A stretch of DNA of 64,000 nt, from the NCBI RefSeq assembly GCF_026151205.1, contig NC_087084.1, positions 12,427,453 to 12,491,452 on the forward strand. Reading direction: 5' to 3'. The position numbers and the translations under genes were made by a program. A model generated the notes under the pieces. It was not told the origin of the DNA. It saw nothing but the letters and a program-made list of their open reading frames with translations, and did not search any database. This DNA is from Bolinopsis microptera (lineage: Eukaryota; Ctenophora; Tentaculata; Lobata; Bolinopsidae). Shown here in pieces: positions 44,901 to 55,994 of this stretch; position 1 is the first letter of the stretch; the number at the start of each line of letters is the position of its first letter.

Positions 44901-47900
44901 GTACCAAGGGAGAAATTGGAGATGCTGGAACTCCAGTAAGTACATTGTAGTCTGGTATTTCATTTTACCAGATTTGAAATTTCACATAATATGGTAAGTT
45001 TTAAAAAAACCCATTTTGTTGGGGAATGATTGTTTTAATATCCTAACTTTTCCTCCAGGGAACCCCTGGTTTCGGAACTAACGGTCTGCCTGGTGAAAAT
45101 GGACGCGACGGAAGAAACGGCAGTCCAGGACGAAGCGGATATCCAGGTAACCCAGGAACTCCCGGTAAGCTGGGAGAACCAGGAGTACCCGGAGCAGATG
45201 GCACTTCCGGACTGGCTGGAGCTGATGGGAATCCAGGCTACCCTGGCAGAGCCGGGTACGCAGGAAGACCAGGAGAAACTGTGGTGGGAACACCTGGTAA
45301 AGCAGGAGTAAGAGGAGAGGACGGAGTACCAGGCATGGATGGAGCACCTGGAAATCCTGTAAGAATTTTATATGTTTTCGTAATTAATTAGTTAATTAGT
45401 GGAAATATGAGTGGAAGAGTAAAGATATTGGGTGACTAACTTAGAGAGACTCTGCATATTGTAATATAAATGACGCGATCAATCTGATCGCGATATTGTT
45501 TTTACGAAATAAGTTTTATAAGCTGTTTAACAAATACATTATCAGGGGTTACGAGGAACCAATGGACGCCCTGGTAACAGGGGTGCAGCAGGAGACCCAG
45601 GTGCCCCTGGGTTCGGGACACCAGGCAAAGACGGAACTCCTGGATCTCCTGGATCACCTGGAGGAAAGGGACTCAGAGGAGATAACGGTAGAAACGGAAA
45701 CCCAGGTTAGTTCAGTTGGTTAGAAATGGGGTCCTTACATTAGAATCTTCTAGTATTCAGTACCACGTCCAGCTCGATTACTTTTTTTTCTGAAATTTAA
45801 CACCAATACAGAGTCTCACAATAATCTTAGGTACATACTTTAGTACGTACTTTAGTACATACTTCAGTATACATGATGGACTGCCTATTTTAAACAAATT
45901 GACAAGGAAACTCTTGACCTAGTGTTAACAATTCAGCAATTCTATTGCCACAGGACGAAGTGGACGACCTGGATTTGACGGTGCTCGAGGAACCCCAGGG
46001 AGTGACGCTGGTAAAGGAGAAATGGGAGATGCTGGATTTGACGGAAACCCAGGGTTCCGAGTAAGTGAGAGCCGGTCCTGATTTAACGGACTGATGATAA
46101 TTTATAGATTAACAGATTATGATAGAACTCTGTAATCGATCCTTCGAGTTGGTTAGATTTATCGTTTATCCAATGTGGTGAACTTTATTATTTGGTAGTC
46201 CATTCTATTGTCATTCCCTTACCAGCTTACCCATCAGGGAAACCCGGGAAGTCCTGGTAAAAGAGGATCCCCAGGACCTGCAGGTCTTGCTGGGGAGCCT
46301 GGCAGTCCGGGTAGAAATGGATTCCCTGGTAGGGATGGTAACCCTGGTAGAGCTGGAGTTCGTGGAGACAGGGGCAACCCTGGAACACCTGGACTTAATA
46401 GTGAGTTTATTTAAAATGTTTGATTGGGCGATACTTTTATTTTCCTATCTCAAAACTAAATTAAGGTTAAGTTGATCAACAAATGCAAACGAGTTTAACG
46501 TTTTGGAGTAATAACTGATAACGCCCTTCAGTGAACCAGCCCGGAGCCCCAGGAGCTCCCGGAGCAAAAGGACGACCAGGAAACCCCGGCTGGGGCGGAT
46601 TCCCTGGCGGTCCTGTATGTTAGCTTTTTAAAACTTTTATAGAGTTTTTCTACAAATTATATTAGGTCCTTTAAAATTTAAGATAAGGTCCGACAATGTT
46701 TTATTTATGCAATGACTGATTGTATGTAATACGATAAACTAGTTATATACAATAACTGAAATGTGTTTCTAATAATGTATCCCAGGGTTCACCCGGAAGA
46801 CCCGGAAACCCCGGAAGACAGGCAGGTCTCCCTGGATACCCTGGAACTCCTGGAGCCGAGGGGAAATGTGGGGATCCCGGACCAGACGGGACGCTCCTGG
46901 TGAGAACCCTATTTGTCAGTTTGTGTTGTGTTTATATGGATAGGATGTGACGTCTATAATACTCTATAGTCTAAATAATGTAGTTGATCATATTTAAGCA
47001 TTTAGCTTGAAAAGTCGATTCTGTGCTCCAATGAGATCCGACAGTATTATGATATGCTTATTGAAGCTTTGATTAACACTTTACAGCAGAACATCTTTAA
47101 ACTGAAACTTTCACCCATTCTCAAATAACAATCATTGACCTCAATGACCTCCATCTTAAAAACCATGCTTTGTTAAGACTGTCAACTTTCATTTGTCAGG
47201 GAGGAGGTGGCTTCAGTATCGGGCGAGGCAGACCCGGTCCTCCAGGGAGATCAGGGGTGACCATGAGATCCGAATACGCTCAAATTCAACAGTACACTAT
47301 CCACTCGCAAACAAATCAGGCTCCTTCCTGCAGCTTCGACTTGAATGAACTTGCTCGCCTTAACGGTGGTTAGTCGACCGAAATTCATTAATTATTAACA
47401 ATCAATTAATTCATTAATCAAGTAAGTGTAACACACTATTATTTCTGATGCGTGATGATTACTCCAACATTAGTGTTTCATTATTGGAAAATTTACTTGA
47501 CACTTCCTCAGGACGAATGCCGAGAATAGAAAAAGAATCCTCAATAGCCCTCTGGGAAGGATTCAGTGCCCTGTACATGGACACTTCCTCTGGTAGCGGT
47601 TGGGGACAGCCTCTTTCCTCCTCTGGTAGTTGTCTCAAGAACTTCGAGATTCAGCCGGTTGTGGAATGCAGTACCAATCCCGGGTGTGAGGTAAGAAGGG
47701 TAGAATGCCCTACATTGATGTTAATATGCTCATCTCTGATGTGTTGAAAAGTATAGAAAAACTGAGTTTATTTCAAAATATTATCAAGGTTAATCTACGG
47801 AATATATTAGCTAAACGTTAATTAAATATAAGTTTAACCTTTTTAACAGCCCATAAAAACACCAGGTAAAGTTTGACGAGAGTAGCATGTGGATGAGTAC

Positions 47901-50202
47901 ATGTCCTGAAGAAGGGTCTGGAGACACTATTGGAGAGTTCCTTCCCTACGGAGAGACAGAATATGACGTTGCAAACCCTAAACCGGTAAAATAAATACAC
48001 TTTTAGGGTGAGGGGCAACGGCAATAATTTCGAACGGTTTTATTTAAATGATCATTTATTGCTGTACTGTATTTGAAACGTATTTAAATTTTAAAAAGGA
48101 AAGAAAAAATATTAGTCTACTTAAGCTTGATGTCAGTTGGCATCTTACTGAAACTATGAGATTAGAACAATATTCTGATTACCTGTTCATTCCCCCAGGT
48201 AACGGATTACATATCTCGGTGCTCAGTATGCCAGAGTACCTACCCTTGGTTGGCAGTCCACAGTTTTAACGATAGAGTTCCTGAATGCCCGCAAGCCAAT
48301 AACGGAAAGTTTGAAGCTTATACGCTTTGGGTGGGATGGAGTCTTATCATGGTAAGTAATTAATTAGTTACCATTGATTAATTACCATTAATTTTGTTTT
48401 CAATTTTTCAAAGTATAAATAAAGATGCTTAATACTTTACTACAACTTAAATTATCAATTACCTTACAAGACTTATATTTTTTATAACGTACGAAATGCG
48501 ACGGTTTTCCCGAAATTTCGCCATATTTTCGGACCGCCAAAATTTCGGTCGTCGTAATAAAATCCGTCGCATTATTTTTAGCTTATTCCAATAATTGTGG
48601 CTTCATCGATTCATTTTGTTCTTGAAAAAGTTGGTGATATGATGGTGGGACAAATAAACACAATATTTCATGATGAATTTAATGTCAAGTTTGTAGCGCG
48701 ATGCGTTACCGTGTCTTGCCGCGCATTCAATAATGCTTCTCGCAACGACAATTTTCAAATTTCACTAGACGATCTTCAAGTTCATGTCACTAGATCGGTG
48801 AGATGCACCACTGAGCTGTGAAGGATTGACATCGTGAATCAAATTATGTCAAGTAATACGTTTTAAATTTACAATAAATTACATTTATGTGCTAACATAA
48901 ACGTCTTATAAGAGACTAAGTCAAGATAAACAATTTAATACCAAACTCAATAAGTCATGTGATGCAGATTTACTGTCATTGATCAGTAGAGTAAAATTTA
49001 GATTGAAATACTAAAATCAGCACTAATCAGTAATCATTTTATTACTCAAGTGAATTTAAAAAGGATCTTGTTCCGGAAAATCTACCAAAGGAAATTTTGA
49101 ATTTCCTTTGTGTCAGAAAACAAAATGATGAAAAATACCCTTATTTTCTGTGACGTCCAAAATGTGACGGTTTTTGTTCAATTTCGCCATATTTTCGGAC
49201 CGCCAAAATTTCGGTCGTCGCAAATTGGTCCGCCACAAAAAAGTTTTGTAAGGTAACTTTAATCCTCGGTAACCTTATATAATTTGATATGTTGTCCAAG
49301 ATACATATAACAAGGGCTGGTAGGTAATTGATCATGTTAATTGGTAGGTAATTGAGTAATTGGTAGGTAATTGATCTTGTTAATTTTCCAGGCTAAAGAC
49401 AGAGGTGGTGGTGTTGGACAAGATTTGACCACTCCTGGGTCTTGTATGAGGTAGACTGCTATAGTGCTATTAGTTTTACTTGACACTGGATTCTTGAATC
49501 TTGCAAGCATCCATCCATTCACACTTCTGGGTCCCCTCCTTACTGCACCACCTTGATCTATGAGTTCATATATTAAGACGCAATGAAACTACCGGACTAC
49601 GATGTATGGGGACTTGCCACCCCATGGCAAGTCTCTGCTACATCGTTTCCTCACATTATTTGTTAAATAGTAGTGTTGAAAGTATTAAAACTAAATGTCT
49701 AACTGTGACGTCCAGTGATGATTCAAATAAACATTGTGATCCTAATATCCTGATCATTTATTATTTTCCAAAATAAAATACCCATTTCAGACGGTTCTCC
49801 CCGCTGATGTCAGCCAAGTGTCAGTACGCTGGAACTTCAGTGAGCGGTCCTAATTGTGTGTTCCAGTCTTCTGGTGCCGAGATATTGTTCGTCAGGAACT
49901 CTGAGAAAGAGTTTGATGATGATGTGGTAAGAACAGGATTTTTCTCAAACAAGGAGATATTTTATTTGGATATTCAAGAGGGAAATACAACTTCAAATTA
50001 ACGTGCTGTTGACCCAGAGCTATTTAAAGCACACCTTTTTACCAATTGTTTTTACAGGGTGTTTCAAAAGTCTTGCAAGGATGTTCTTCTTCTTCTTTCT
50101 TTTAATCGATCTTTTATATTTCAGGATGTTGGTGTTCTTGATGACGACCTTCATACTTACTTCTCCAGATGCGCTGTATGCTTGCTTAAGATTCTCCGAT
50201 AA
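35626..50202 (+). CDS. Collagen C: type IV-like collagen, apparently complete
   Basis: Thirty-eight exons: 35626-35627, 35906-35981, 36136-36396, 36597-36741, 36944-37068, 37221-37401, 37598-37722, 37826-37942, 38099-38251, 38434-38523, 38685-38748, 38916-39031, 39212-39317, 41265-41342, 41536-41615, 41730-41892, 42125-42277, 42394-42489, 42816-42955, 43110-43236, 43427-43534, 43738-43868, 44019-44108, 44255-44398, 44538-44678, 44795-44935, 45059-45358, 45546-45705, 45954-46060, 46238-46400, 46532-46614, 46786-46899, 47200-47368, 47512-47690, 47866-47985, 48199-48351, 49825-49926 and 50125-50202. Phases join throughout to about 1,626 residues. Order: signal peptide, Gly/Tyr-rich segment, CKNC knot, helix with GCNGT, two NC1 subdomains, TAA at 50200. 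Length is near that of known type IV chains (about 1,700). The only doubtful junction is the exon 37 acceptor. It is in tandem with collagen B, its closest relative here. Confidence 0.88.
36136..36396 (+). CDS. Collagen C exon 3: acidic and Gly/Tyr-rich segment, CKNC knot, helix start
   Basis: Encodes an Ala/Lys/Glu-rich start, [12 protein letters not shown], a Gly/Tyr/Ser-rich stretch, [14 protein letters not shown], then [16 protein letters not shown] and the first Gly-X-Y triplets. Collagen B has the same order in exons 1 and 2 with a shorter middle. The two knot cysteines replace the longer Cys cluster of vertebrate 7S domains. An ATG at 36099 gives an alternative frame with no collagen content. 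Confidence 0.87.
36944..37068 (+). CDS. Collagen C exon 5: conserved GCNGT helix exon
   Basis: A 125-bp exon, the same length and phase as collagen B exon 4, encoding [12 protein letters not shown] then [13 protein letters not shown] lone Cys plus an NGT sequon, as in the 7S region of type IV collagens, is found in all three genes of the cluster. Confidence 0.88.
37221..46899 (+). CDS. Collagen C exons 6-32: main triple helix
   Basis: Twenty-seven Gly-X-Y exons with several breaks, for example around QNTERGEPG (exon 6), KSLRGAPG (exon 9), KVRYAQKGE (exon 18), KTVIPGKPG (exon 24) and LNMNQPG (exons 30-31). These give flexible points as in type IV chains. The last helix exon (46786-46899) has GKCGDPG, matching B. 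Between exons 13 and 14 the intron is nearly 2 kb and carries a duplication with two mobile elements; the other introns are mostly 100-350 bp. Exon length sums match collagen B in every block up to the NC1 border. Confidence 0.87.
39356..40297. mobile_element. TA-flanked non-autonomous DNA element (Tc1/mariner-like)
   Basis: The left end begins ACGGGTGATGACTAAAAAAT, and the reverse complement of the right end reads ACGGGTGATGAATAAAAAAT, so the inverted repeat is about 25 bp with one mismatch. TA flanks both ends (39354-39355 and 40298-40299), which is the Tc1/mariner target duplication. No transposase frame is visible in the 942 bp. It lies in collagen C intron 13. Confidence 0.72.
40463..41044 (-). 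mobile_element. 5'-truncated LINE tail with 13-bp target duplication
   Basis: Flanked by AGTACTGATATTA on both sides (40450-40462 and 41045-41057). On the minus strand it encodes the C-terminal 140 or so residues of a LINE protein with a CPHC...H...C zinc-binding motif ([20 protein letters not shown]), ending in a short GAA-rich tail. A related copy is at 63143-63493. Truncation at the 5' end and the duplication fit target-primed reverse transcription. It lies in the collagen C intron 13 duplication. Confidence 0.78.
41077..41172. repeat. CAGTACTACTA minisatellite
   Basis: About seven copies of an 11-12 bp unit near CAGTACTACTA just right of the LINE tail in collagen C intron 13. Confidence 0.75.
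45826..45873. repeat. GTACATACTTTA short tandem repeat
   Basis: Four diverged copies of a 12-bp unit near TTAGTACATACT in collagen C intron 28. Confidence 0.6.
47200..50202 (+). CDS. Collagen C exons 33-38: NC1 domain
   Basis: Exon 33 leaves the helix and encodes [18 protein letters not shown]; exon 34 has [15 protein letters not shown] and [15 protein letters not shown]; exon 35 [12 protein letters not shown]; exon 36 [23 protein letters not shown] and LWVGWSLIM; exon 37 GPNCVF; exon 38 YFSRCAVC and the stop. These follow the two tandem C4 subdomains of type IV NC1 (HSQT...CP, GSC, C, C, SRC.VC). The first half has its six expected cysteines plus one extra (STC). The second half lacks the middle pair (F..C and G.C), so a whole disulfide seems lost. 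The exon 37 acceptor is set at 49824 because the better-looking CAG at 49790 breaks the frame. Confidence 0.82.
48514..49220. repeat. Pair of 41-bp direct repeats in collagen C intron 36
   Basis: An identical 41-bp core beginning AATTTCGCCATATTTTCGGA lies at 48514-48554 and 49180-49220, with weaker similarity on both sides (CGACGGTTTT). They enclose about 625 bp with a 74-codon plus-strand frame (48597-48821) of unknown nature and an 11-bp hairpin (49086-49110). They could be ends of an element with direct repeats or two copies of a short repeat. Confidence 0.6.
49313..49388. repeat. Short tandem repeat TTGGTAGGTAATTGA
   Basis: Three to four copies of a unit of about 15-25 bp around TTGGTAGGTAATTGA in collagen C intron 36. 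Confidence 0.65.
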
Positions 50203-52103
50203 GATGACCGGATTGGGTGTTCTCTGAATTGGATTTTATGGTTGATGAGTTTTGAGAATTGTTACAAATGTGATGATGATATATTTTGCGTGTATTGAAT
50301 TTGTATGATTTGATTTCTCTTCAATTTTCAACTAATTTTTGTTCATATTTACCACTGTTAATACCAGTATAGACAATAGATTTAGTATTGCTTAGCGCGC
50401 ATAACAAGGCGCGCATAACAAGGCGCTAGCATTTTACCGCCATTCTAGGTTTCACTGATTTCACAATACACAATACACAATATGTCCAATTTGATTCTAA
50501 TTGTTGCTCCTAATCTGATAATTTTAATGACAGTGACTGCTCCCTATTAACCAACCGACCAACATTTTCGGTCGAACCCTAAAATTACTAATACCAAATT
50601 TAAACCCCACATATGCGTGTATAGTCTCCAAATCTTCTCTCTGCTCTCGGACTTTGTTCTTTTGAATAGAACTGTTTGTATACTTTAACAAATAGTGATT
50701 TTAACTTTGAGATAAACTGCTAGATTATTATATTTTTGTACCAATGTTCACCTAACTTAACGTCTCTCACTGACACCATCACCCGGCAACCAATTTTAAA
50801 GTATAATTTATTAACGATCTGACTACATAACAGACTGGCGGTCAGCGTTCCCCGTATAGTAGCTCAACGGAGGGGGTAATCAGGGCACGTGTTAATGAAA
50901 AATGTACGATTGTACGTGTCCTTCCACAATCCCCTCTGTTGGGTCACACGTTATTGGGAACTGAGATCGCTATCGTGTAACTAGAAGCAGTATATGCAAA
51001 GTAACTTAGGTGATAGGTGATAGGCAATATGAAATTACACATCTTACTTTAACTTTATCCCGTCACCCATGGACTTATCAATTAACGGCTGGTGGTGGTG
51101 TCATCGTTTGTCGTATTCACATAGCCATGTGCCTACGCGTACTGCGTGACGCGCTTGTTTCACAAGTATGATATTGTTTCACAAGTAGGATCTTTTGCCG
51201 CCTTCGGCGGTCGCGCGCTACTGCAAGCGAGAGGGCTCTGGTTAGAGCAATTTGTCGTACTCAAAACGTTTCACGGAATTGCGAATGCCGGCCCATCGAG
51301 GAAAATCTTTTTACTTTGTATTTTAACCATTATAAAATGTGATTAGTCGGATTATATAAATATAGTACTGAGTTCAAACAGTCCCCGAAACGAAAAAGCA
51401 AACATTTGATTTTTGTTTCGGCGACTGAATCGTTGATGGGCCGGCAAATATTTGTTGTCGAGTAGTGTTGAATACTCATATTAACATGATTATTGATTTA
51501 ATTTAGGAATTGTATATAAATATCTTTGACCAAGTTTAATTGGTGATAAATAATAAAATTGTCTTTTCTCAAAAAAAATTGTCTTTTCTCAATTGTTAAT
51601 GAGAATGCACCCCAGCACAGGGCGCGCGCGGCGGCTTTGATGTTAGCGGCTACAAGCTTGAAGCTAGGCAGCTGCAGAAAAATGCCGCGCGCGTTCAGCG
51701 TAGGGCTTTTCGTTTTTGATTTTACAAATGACAAAGCAACTTTTAATGATTATTAATGGAATTATCGGATATTTATAATTCAATATGTATTGATTCTTCT
51801 GTGGAAAATAAAAATTGTATTTTACTTAAAATTGTATTTTACTTTCTATGCATAAAAAGAAACATTTCGTCTCATCAAAATATCACGCTAAATTAAACTT
51901 TAAACAACAAAGAAACAATAAACCATTCCCAAATTTATTTCAATAATAATTGCTAGTCATATTCTGATTTTTGTATCATCGATATAATTCAACTTTTACA
52001 ATAAAATTCGTTCATTTTAGACCTAATTATAATAGATCCGTTACTGAGCTACCAGATTTCGCTAGCTATACTAATTTTTAAATTTTTAAGCATTTTTCTT
52101 AGC
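50203..52103. other. Intergenic between collagen C and the next gene
   Basis: No gene recognised. Contains GCGCGC-rich patches at about 51210 and 51620 in otherwise AT-rich DNA, one CACGTG at about 50885, and an inverted pair around CGAAACGAAAAAGCAAACA and its partner (51385-51420). The start should hold the 3' UTR of collagen C. Confidence 0.35.
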
Positions 52104-52799
52104 TTAATGTTCTTTTTTTCCTTCCTCATAAATTTCCCCGCCCACTACAGGGTCATATGCTCGCACACACGTCCAACTGAGTGTTATACAGGTGGGTGTG
52201 GATATGCAATTCTTTTCTGGATCATCTTCAAACACTCTTCCTGTTTATATGTTAGTGCAGCAGCAGTAAGCACGTTTCTCTTTATTTGCAGGTTCACCTG
52301 GATACATAGGTGTTTCACGGTCAGGGTGCACGGTTCCTTGAAACCAATTGAAGTATTTTTTAGTGAGACATGTTGGTATGAAGGACTCCATATTGTTCCC
52401 GAATGTACCAAGTCCCCTGGTAAAGTTCGCATCAGGAGTACTTTGTAGCTGTGCTAGGGTTTCTTCCGTCATGTTCGCTTTGCTTCTGGCGTGAATCCAT
52501 TCTCTAACTTTCTGGCACTGCATCTCCATGTTTTTTGGCCACGCATCACATTGTCCAAAAGCAAAACGGTCAAAAACAGCTCTGCCAGTTGCAGTGAATT
52601 CGAATCGTGTTGCATTAAAAGTCGAGTGTCTGAAATTTGAAAAAAATGTTTGCTTTATAATGAAATGAATTTGCCAATTTTTTTGCCAATTTATGAATGA
52701 AATGGATTAGGCTACATCTATATCTTACTTTGAGTCCACTTTGACTTTAGGACGCAGGATGCCTGTTCTAATTTGTCTTTTTCCTTCAGATATTTTGTT
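52104..52799 (-). CDS. Last three exons of an unrecognised spliced gene
   Basis: Exons 52729-52799, 52298-52629 and 52104-52240 have AG acceptors and GT donors and join in phase with no stop to about 179 residues, ending at TAA 52104-52106. Protein features: a basic start (GKRQIRTGILRPKVKVDSK), an aromatic stretch (RFEFTATGRAVFDRFAFGQC), QCQKVREWIHAR, GLGTFGNNMESFIPTCL, and a C-terminal part with three cysteines (NCISTPTCITLSWTC) and an acidic-basic tail. I recognise no family. Three phase-consistent junctions make a real gene likely. Its 5' exons should lie to the right, where a LINE (53223-57304) is now inserted, so the gene may be interrupted or carry the LINE in an intron. Confidence 0.6.
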
Positions 52800-53222
52800 C
52801 TGAAAGTTATGTCTGTAAATCATTATTCTTGTTCAACCATATATATAGTCAGTTATTGACCTATTATATATACCTAGTGGTAGTTTTACAGACCACATTT
52901 AATTTATTAACTTATTATACTTAGTATTTATTTTTGGTGACTGTATCACCCAGTACAGTTTTAACATTTGATAATTGTGCAGTTTATTGACGACACATTG
53001 ACCGAATGTTATTTTATATTCTAATTTATATAATAATAATAATAAATTGAAGTTTAAGAACACCACTATTAAGATAAACTTATACTCAGCAGTGTTTAAT
53101 CTAGTCATCCCAGAAACTATCATGATAAAAGTTAGGACTGCTATCAAATACTTGAAAATATATCGTTCATATGAGTGAAACTTAAAACTAAAGAACTAAC
53201 ACTAAATATAGGCCAAAATCAG

Positions 53223-55994
53223 TCATTGATATAGTTTTTCAAGTTCATGCTGAGACAGTTTAAATAAGAAAGTTTTTAGAAATGCTTTAAAAGATTCCAG
53301 GGATTCAGCTGATGTGATGGTAGTAGGCAGACGGTTGTAGATCTTTGGAGCCACAGTGAAGATTAGTCAGGTCGTCTTCCAGGTGGTCATGCTTATATTT
53401 ACCAGTAACGGCTTTTGCAGCAGCATTTTGTAGTAACTGAAGCTGATGTAAAAGCTTCTCGCCAATACCAAAATATAAACCGTTACAATAATCTAGACAT
53501 GATACCACTAGACTGTTGACGATGACTTTAATCTGTTTGAGATTCAAAAGAAAGCGGATTTTCCTGATATTGCGCAAGGTATGAAAGCATTTCTTCTTGA
53601 GATTTATAATTTGTTTATCAAAAACTAGTTGATTGTCCATAACCAACCCTAGATTCTTAACGGTGGGGGTCCGTGTAGGCCTTACACTGTGCTTTCAGCA
53701 ATACTCATAACTAATGTGTTAGGAGCAATTTCAACCCCATGAAGTTCAATCTCATTTAGTACCTTTCTAGGTCCAAAGACTATAAGCTGAGTTTTAGAGT
53801 CATTTAATTGCAGATAATATTGAGACATCCAATTCTTTATCCTCAAGAAACAATTTCTCAGTTGGTTTGTTAAGGTTTTCACCTGATCTGAGGGTTTGAA
53901 AGATTTCATAATTTGATGATCGTCTGCATAACCAATAATAGAAAACCCAGATTCTTTTACACAGCTGTACAATGATCTAATATAGATGTTGAAAAGTACA
54001 GGGCCTAGCACAGAGCCCTGAGGTACTCCAAAACGTAAAATTATGGTTTCAGAGACTGATTTACCAAGTCTGATACGCTGACAACGTCCTGTTAGGAAGC
54101 TGGTGAACCAACTCAGAGCTGACCCCCTTATTCCTATTTCTTGTCTCAAGATCTTCAGAAGTAAATTATGATCCACAGTATCAAAGGCTGCACTGAGGTC
54201 CAACAGCATAACAACAGTAGCTGTTTTTTCATCTGCAGCAATAAGGACATCATTAACGATTTTTATCAAGAGAGTTTCTGTGCTGTGGTGTTTCTTGTAG
54301 GCAAATTGTTCCTGACAATTCAGATTATTCCGACTAAGGTGCTCGTTAAGTCTTCTCAAAACTACTCTCTCAATTAATTTTCCCAGGAATGTAAGGTTGG
54401 AGACAGGTCTGTAGTTTTTCAGTATATTCGGATCCTGAGACTCATCTTTCACTAGGGGAATAACGTCAGCCAGTTTAACACCATCCATACTGCCGGTGGA
54501 CAGCGATTGGTTAACAAGATCAACCCAAACATGCAATAGGGAAGTGATATTATCCTGAACAAGATCTTGTGGTAAACAGTCATTAGGTGAACAATTGATT
54601 CCACTTTCCTTGATTATATCTTCAAGTTCTGAGATACAGGTTGGTTCAAATTCGAAGAGGGGTGTTACAGTAGTATCAGTGCAATCTGGTATATAGGTAA
54701 CAGGTATGTTATCACGAATCTTTTCAACCTTTTCAGAGAAGAACTTGTTGAAGTCAGATGCAAGTAGTTCAATATTATCAGTGTAGTCAGGTAGAATTCT
54801 ACTTTGTTTACGATCCATTACCTTATTGACAACTTGATATAGAGTTCGAGTTTTATTCTCTGACTTATTGATAACAGTTTCCAAGAAATCTTTCTTTTTA
54901 GTCAAAGCTAGTGTAGTAGCCTCATGACAGAGTTCTTTGTAGTGCAGAAAGTGTCCCTCAGATCTATTTTTCTTTTTCTCGGCTCGACGACGAAGTTTTC
55001 TCAGATCTCTATATTCCTTATCAAACCATGGAGCTTTATCCACTACTGACACTCTTTTGCTAATTAATGGAGCATAAACATCAAGAAGGTTCACTATAGA
55101 GGCATCAAGACTCACTACAGAAGTCTCAAATGATTCTGAAACATCAAACTGATCAAGAACATCATTAAGGTCACGTGAAAAGGTATCCTTGTCTACAGCT
55201 TTAATATCTCTGAATTCAATTGATTTGAAATATTTCTTTCCTAAAGTGTTGCTTATGTTACAGATTATAGGAAAGTGATCTGAGCCTAGTGTATCGCTAT
55301 TGTCAATAAACACATTATTGCAATGAAGATGGTTGTTCAGCGAGAAAGTAAATAACTGATCTAGACATGCACCACCAATGTGTGTTGGACGATCATACAG
55401 AGCATGAAGACCATATGATCTGAGTATCTTTAGAGTATCAGATGCAACCCTGTTGTTACCATCAAAGTGTATGTTGAGATCTCCGGCCAGGACAATATTA
55501 TCACAGCGAGTAGAAATATCAGAGAGAAGAAGGTCAAGTTCCTGTGTAAAAGCAGAGGTTAAAGGGCCAGTCCTGTACATTACAACAAAAAGAATCATAT
55601 TAGAGCTGGTCTTAACTTTTCCCATTGTGAGTTCGAAATGTTTGAATACTATCCTACTCTTTTCCATAGAGCACGTTAAATTTGACCGAAATATGAGTGC
55701 AGTGCCACCACCCCTCTCGTTAAGCCTATAATTATGGTGGAGTGAGTAACCTCGTTCCTTAATAATAGCAGTGGTTACTGATGAGTTGCTAGTCAGCCAC
55801 GTCTCACAAACAGCAGCAATATCAATATTTTTGTCCTCCAAAAGGCTCACAAAAAGATCAGCTTTGTTGTTGATTGATCTAGGATTAAAGAGAAGGAGGT
55901 TGAAATCTGACGATTCATTGGATCTGATCATTTGCTTTGATAAAAAGGAATTGTCTTCTTTATTCTTTTCTGATGTTCCACAAATGCAGAACAT
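53223..55994 (-). CDS. LINE ORF2: endonuclease and reverse transcriptase, two frameshifts
   Basis: The N-terminal endonuclease is of the apurinic type (LLLFNPRSINNKADL, AVCETWL, GDLNIHFD, GSDHFPI). The reverse transcriptase has NYRPVSNLTFLGKLIERVV, DLSAAFDTVDH, FGVPQGSVLGPVLFNIYI and the catalytic GYADD. The first frame stops at 53682; the protein resumes as RPTRTPTVKNLGLVMDNQLV in another frame, and near 53345 shifts again to VAPKIYNRLPTTITSAESLE, ending with TGA at 53223-53225. Clade: the CR1/Jockey superfamily by motif spacing. The two shifts mean this copy is probably dead unless they are assembly errors. Confidence 0.82.
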
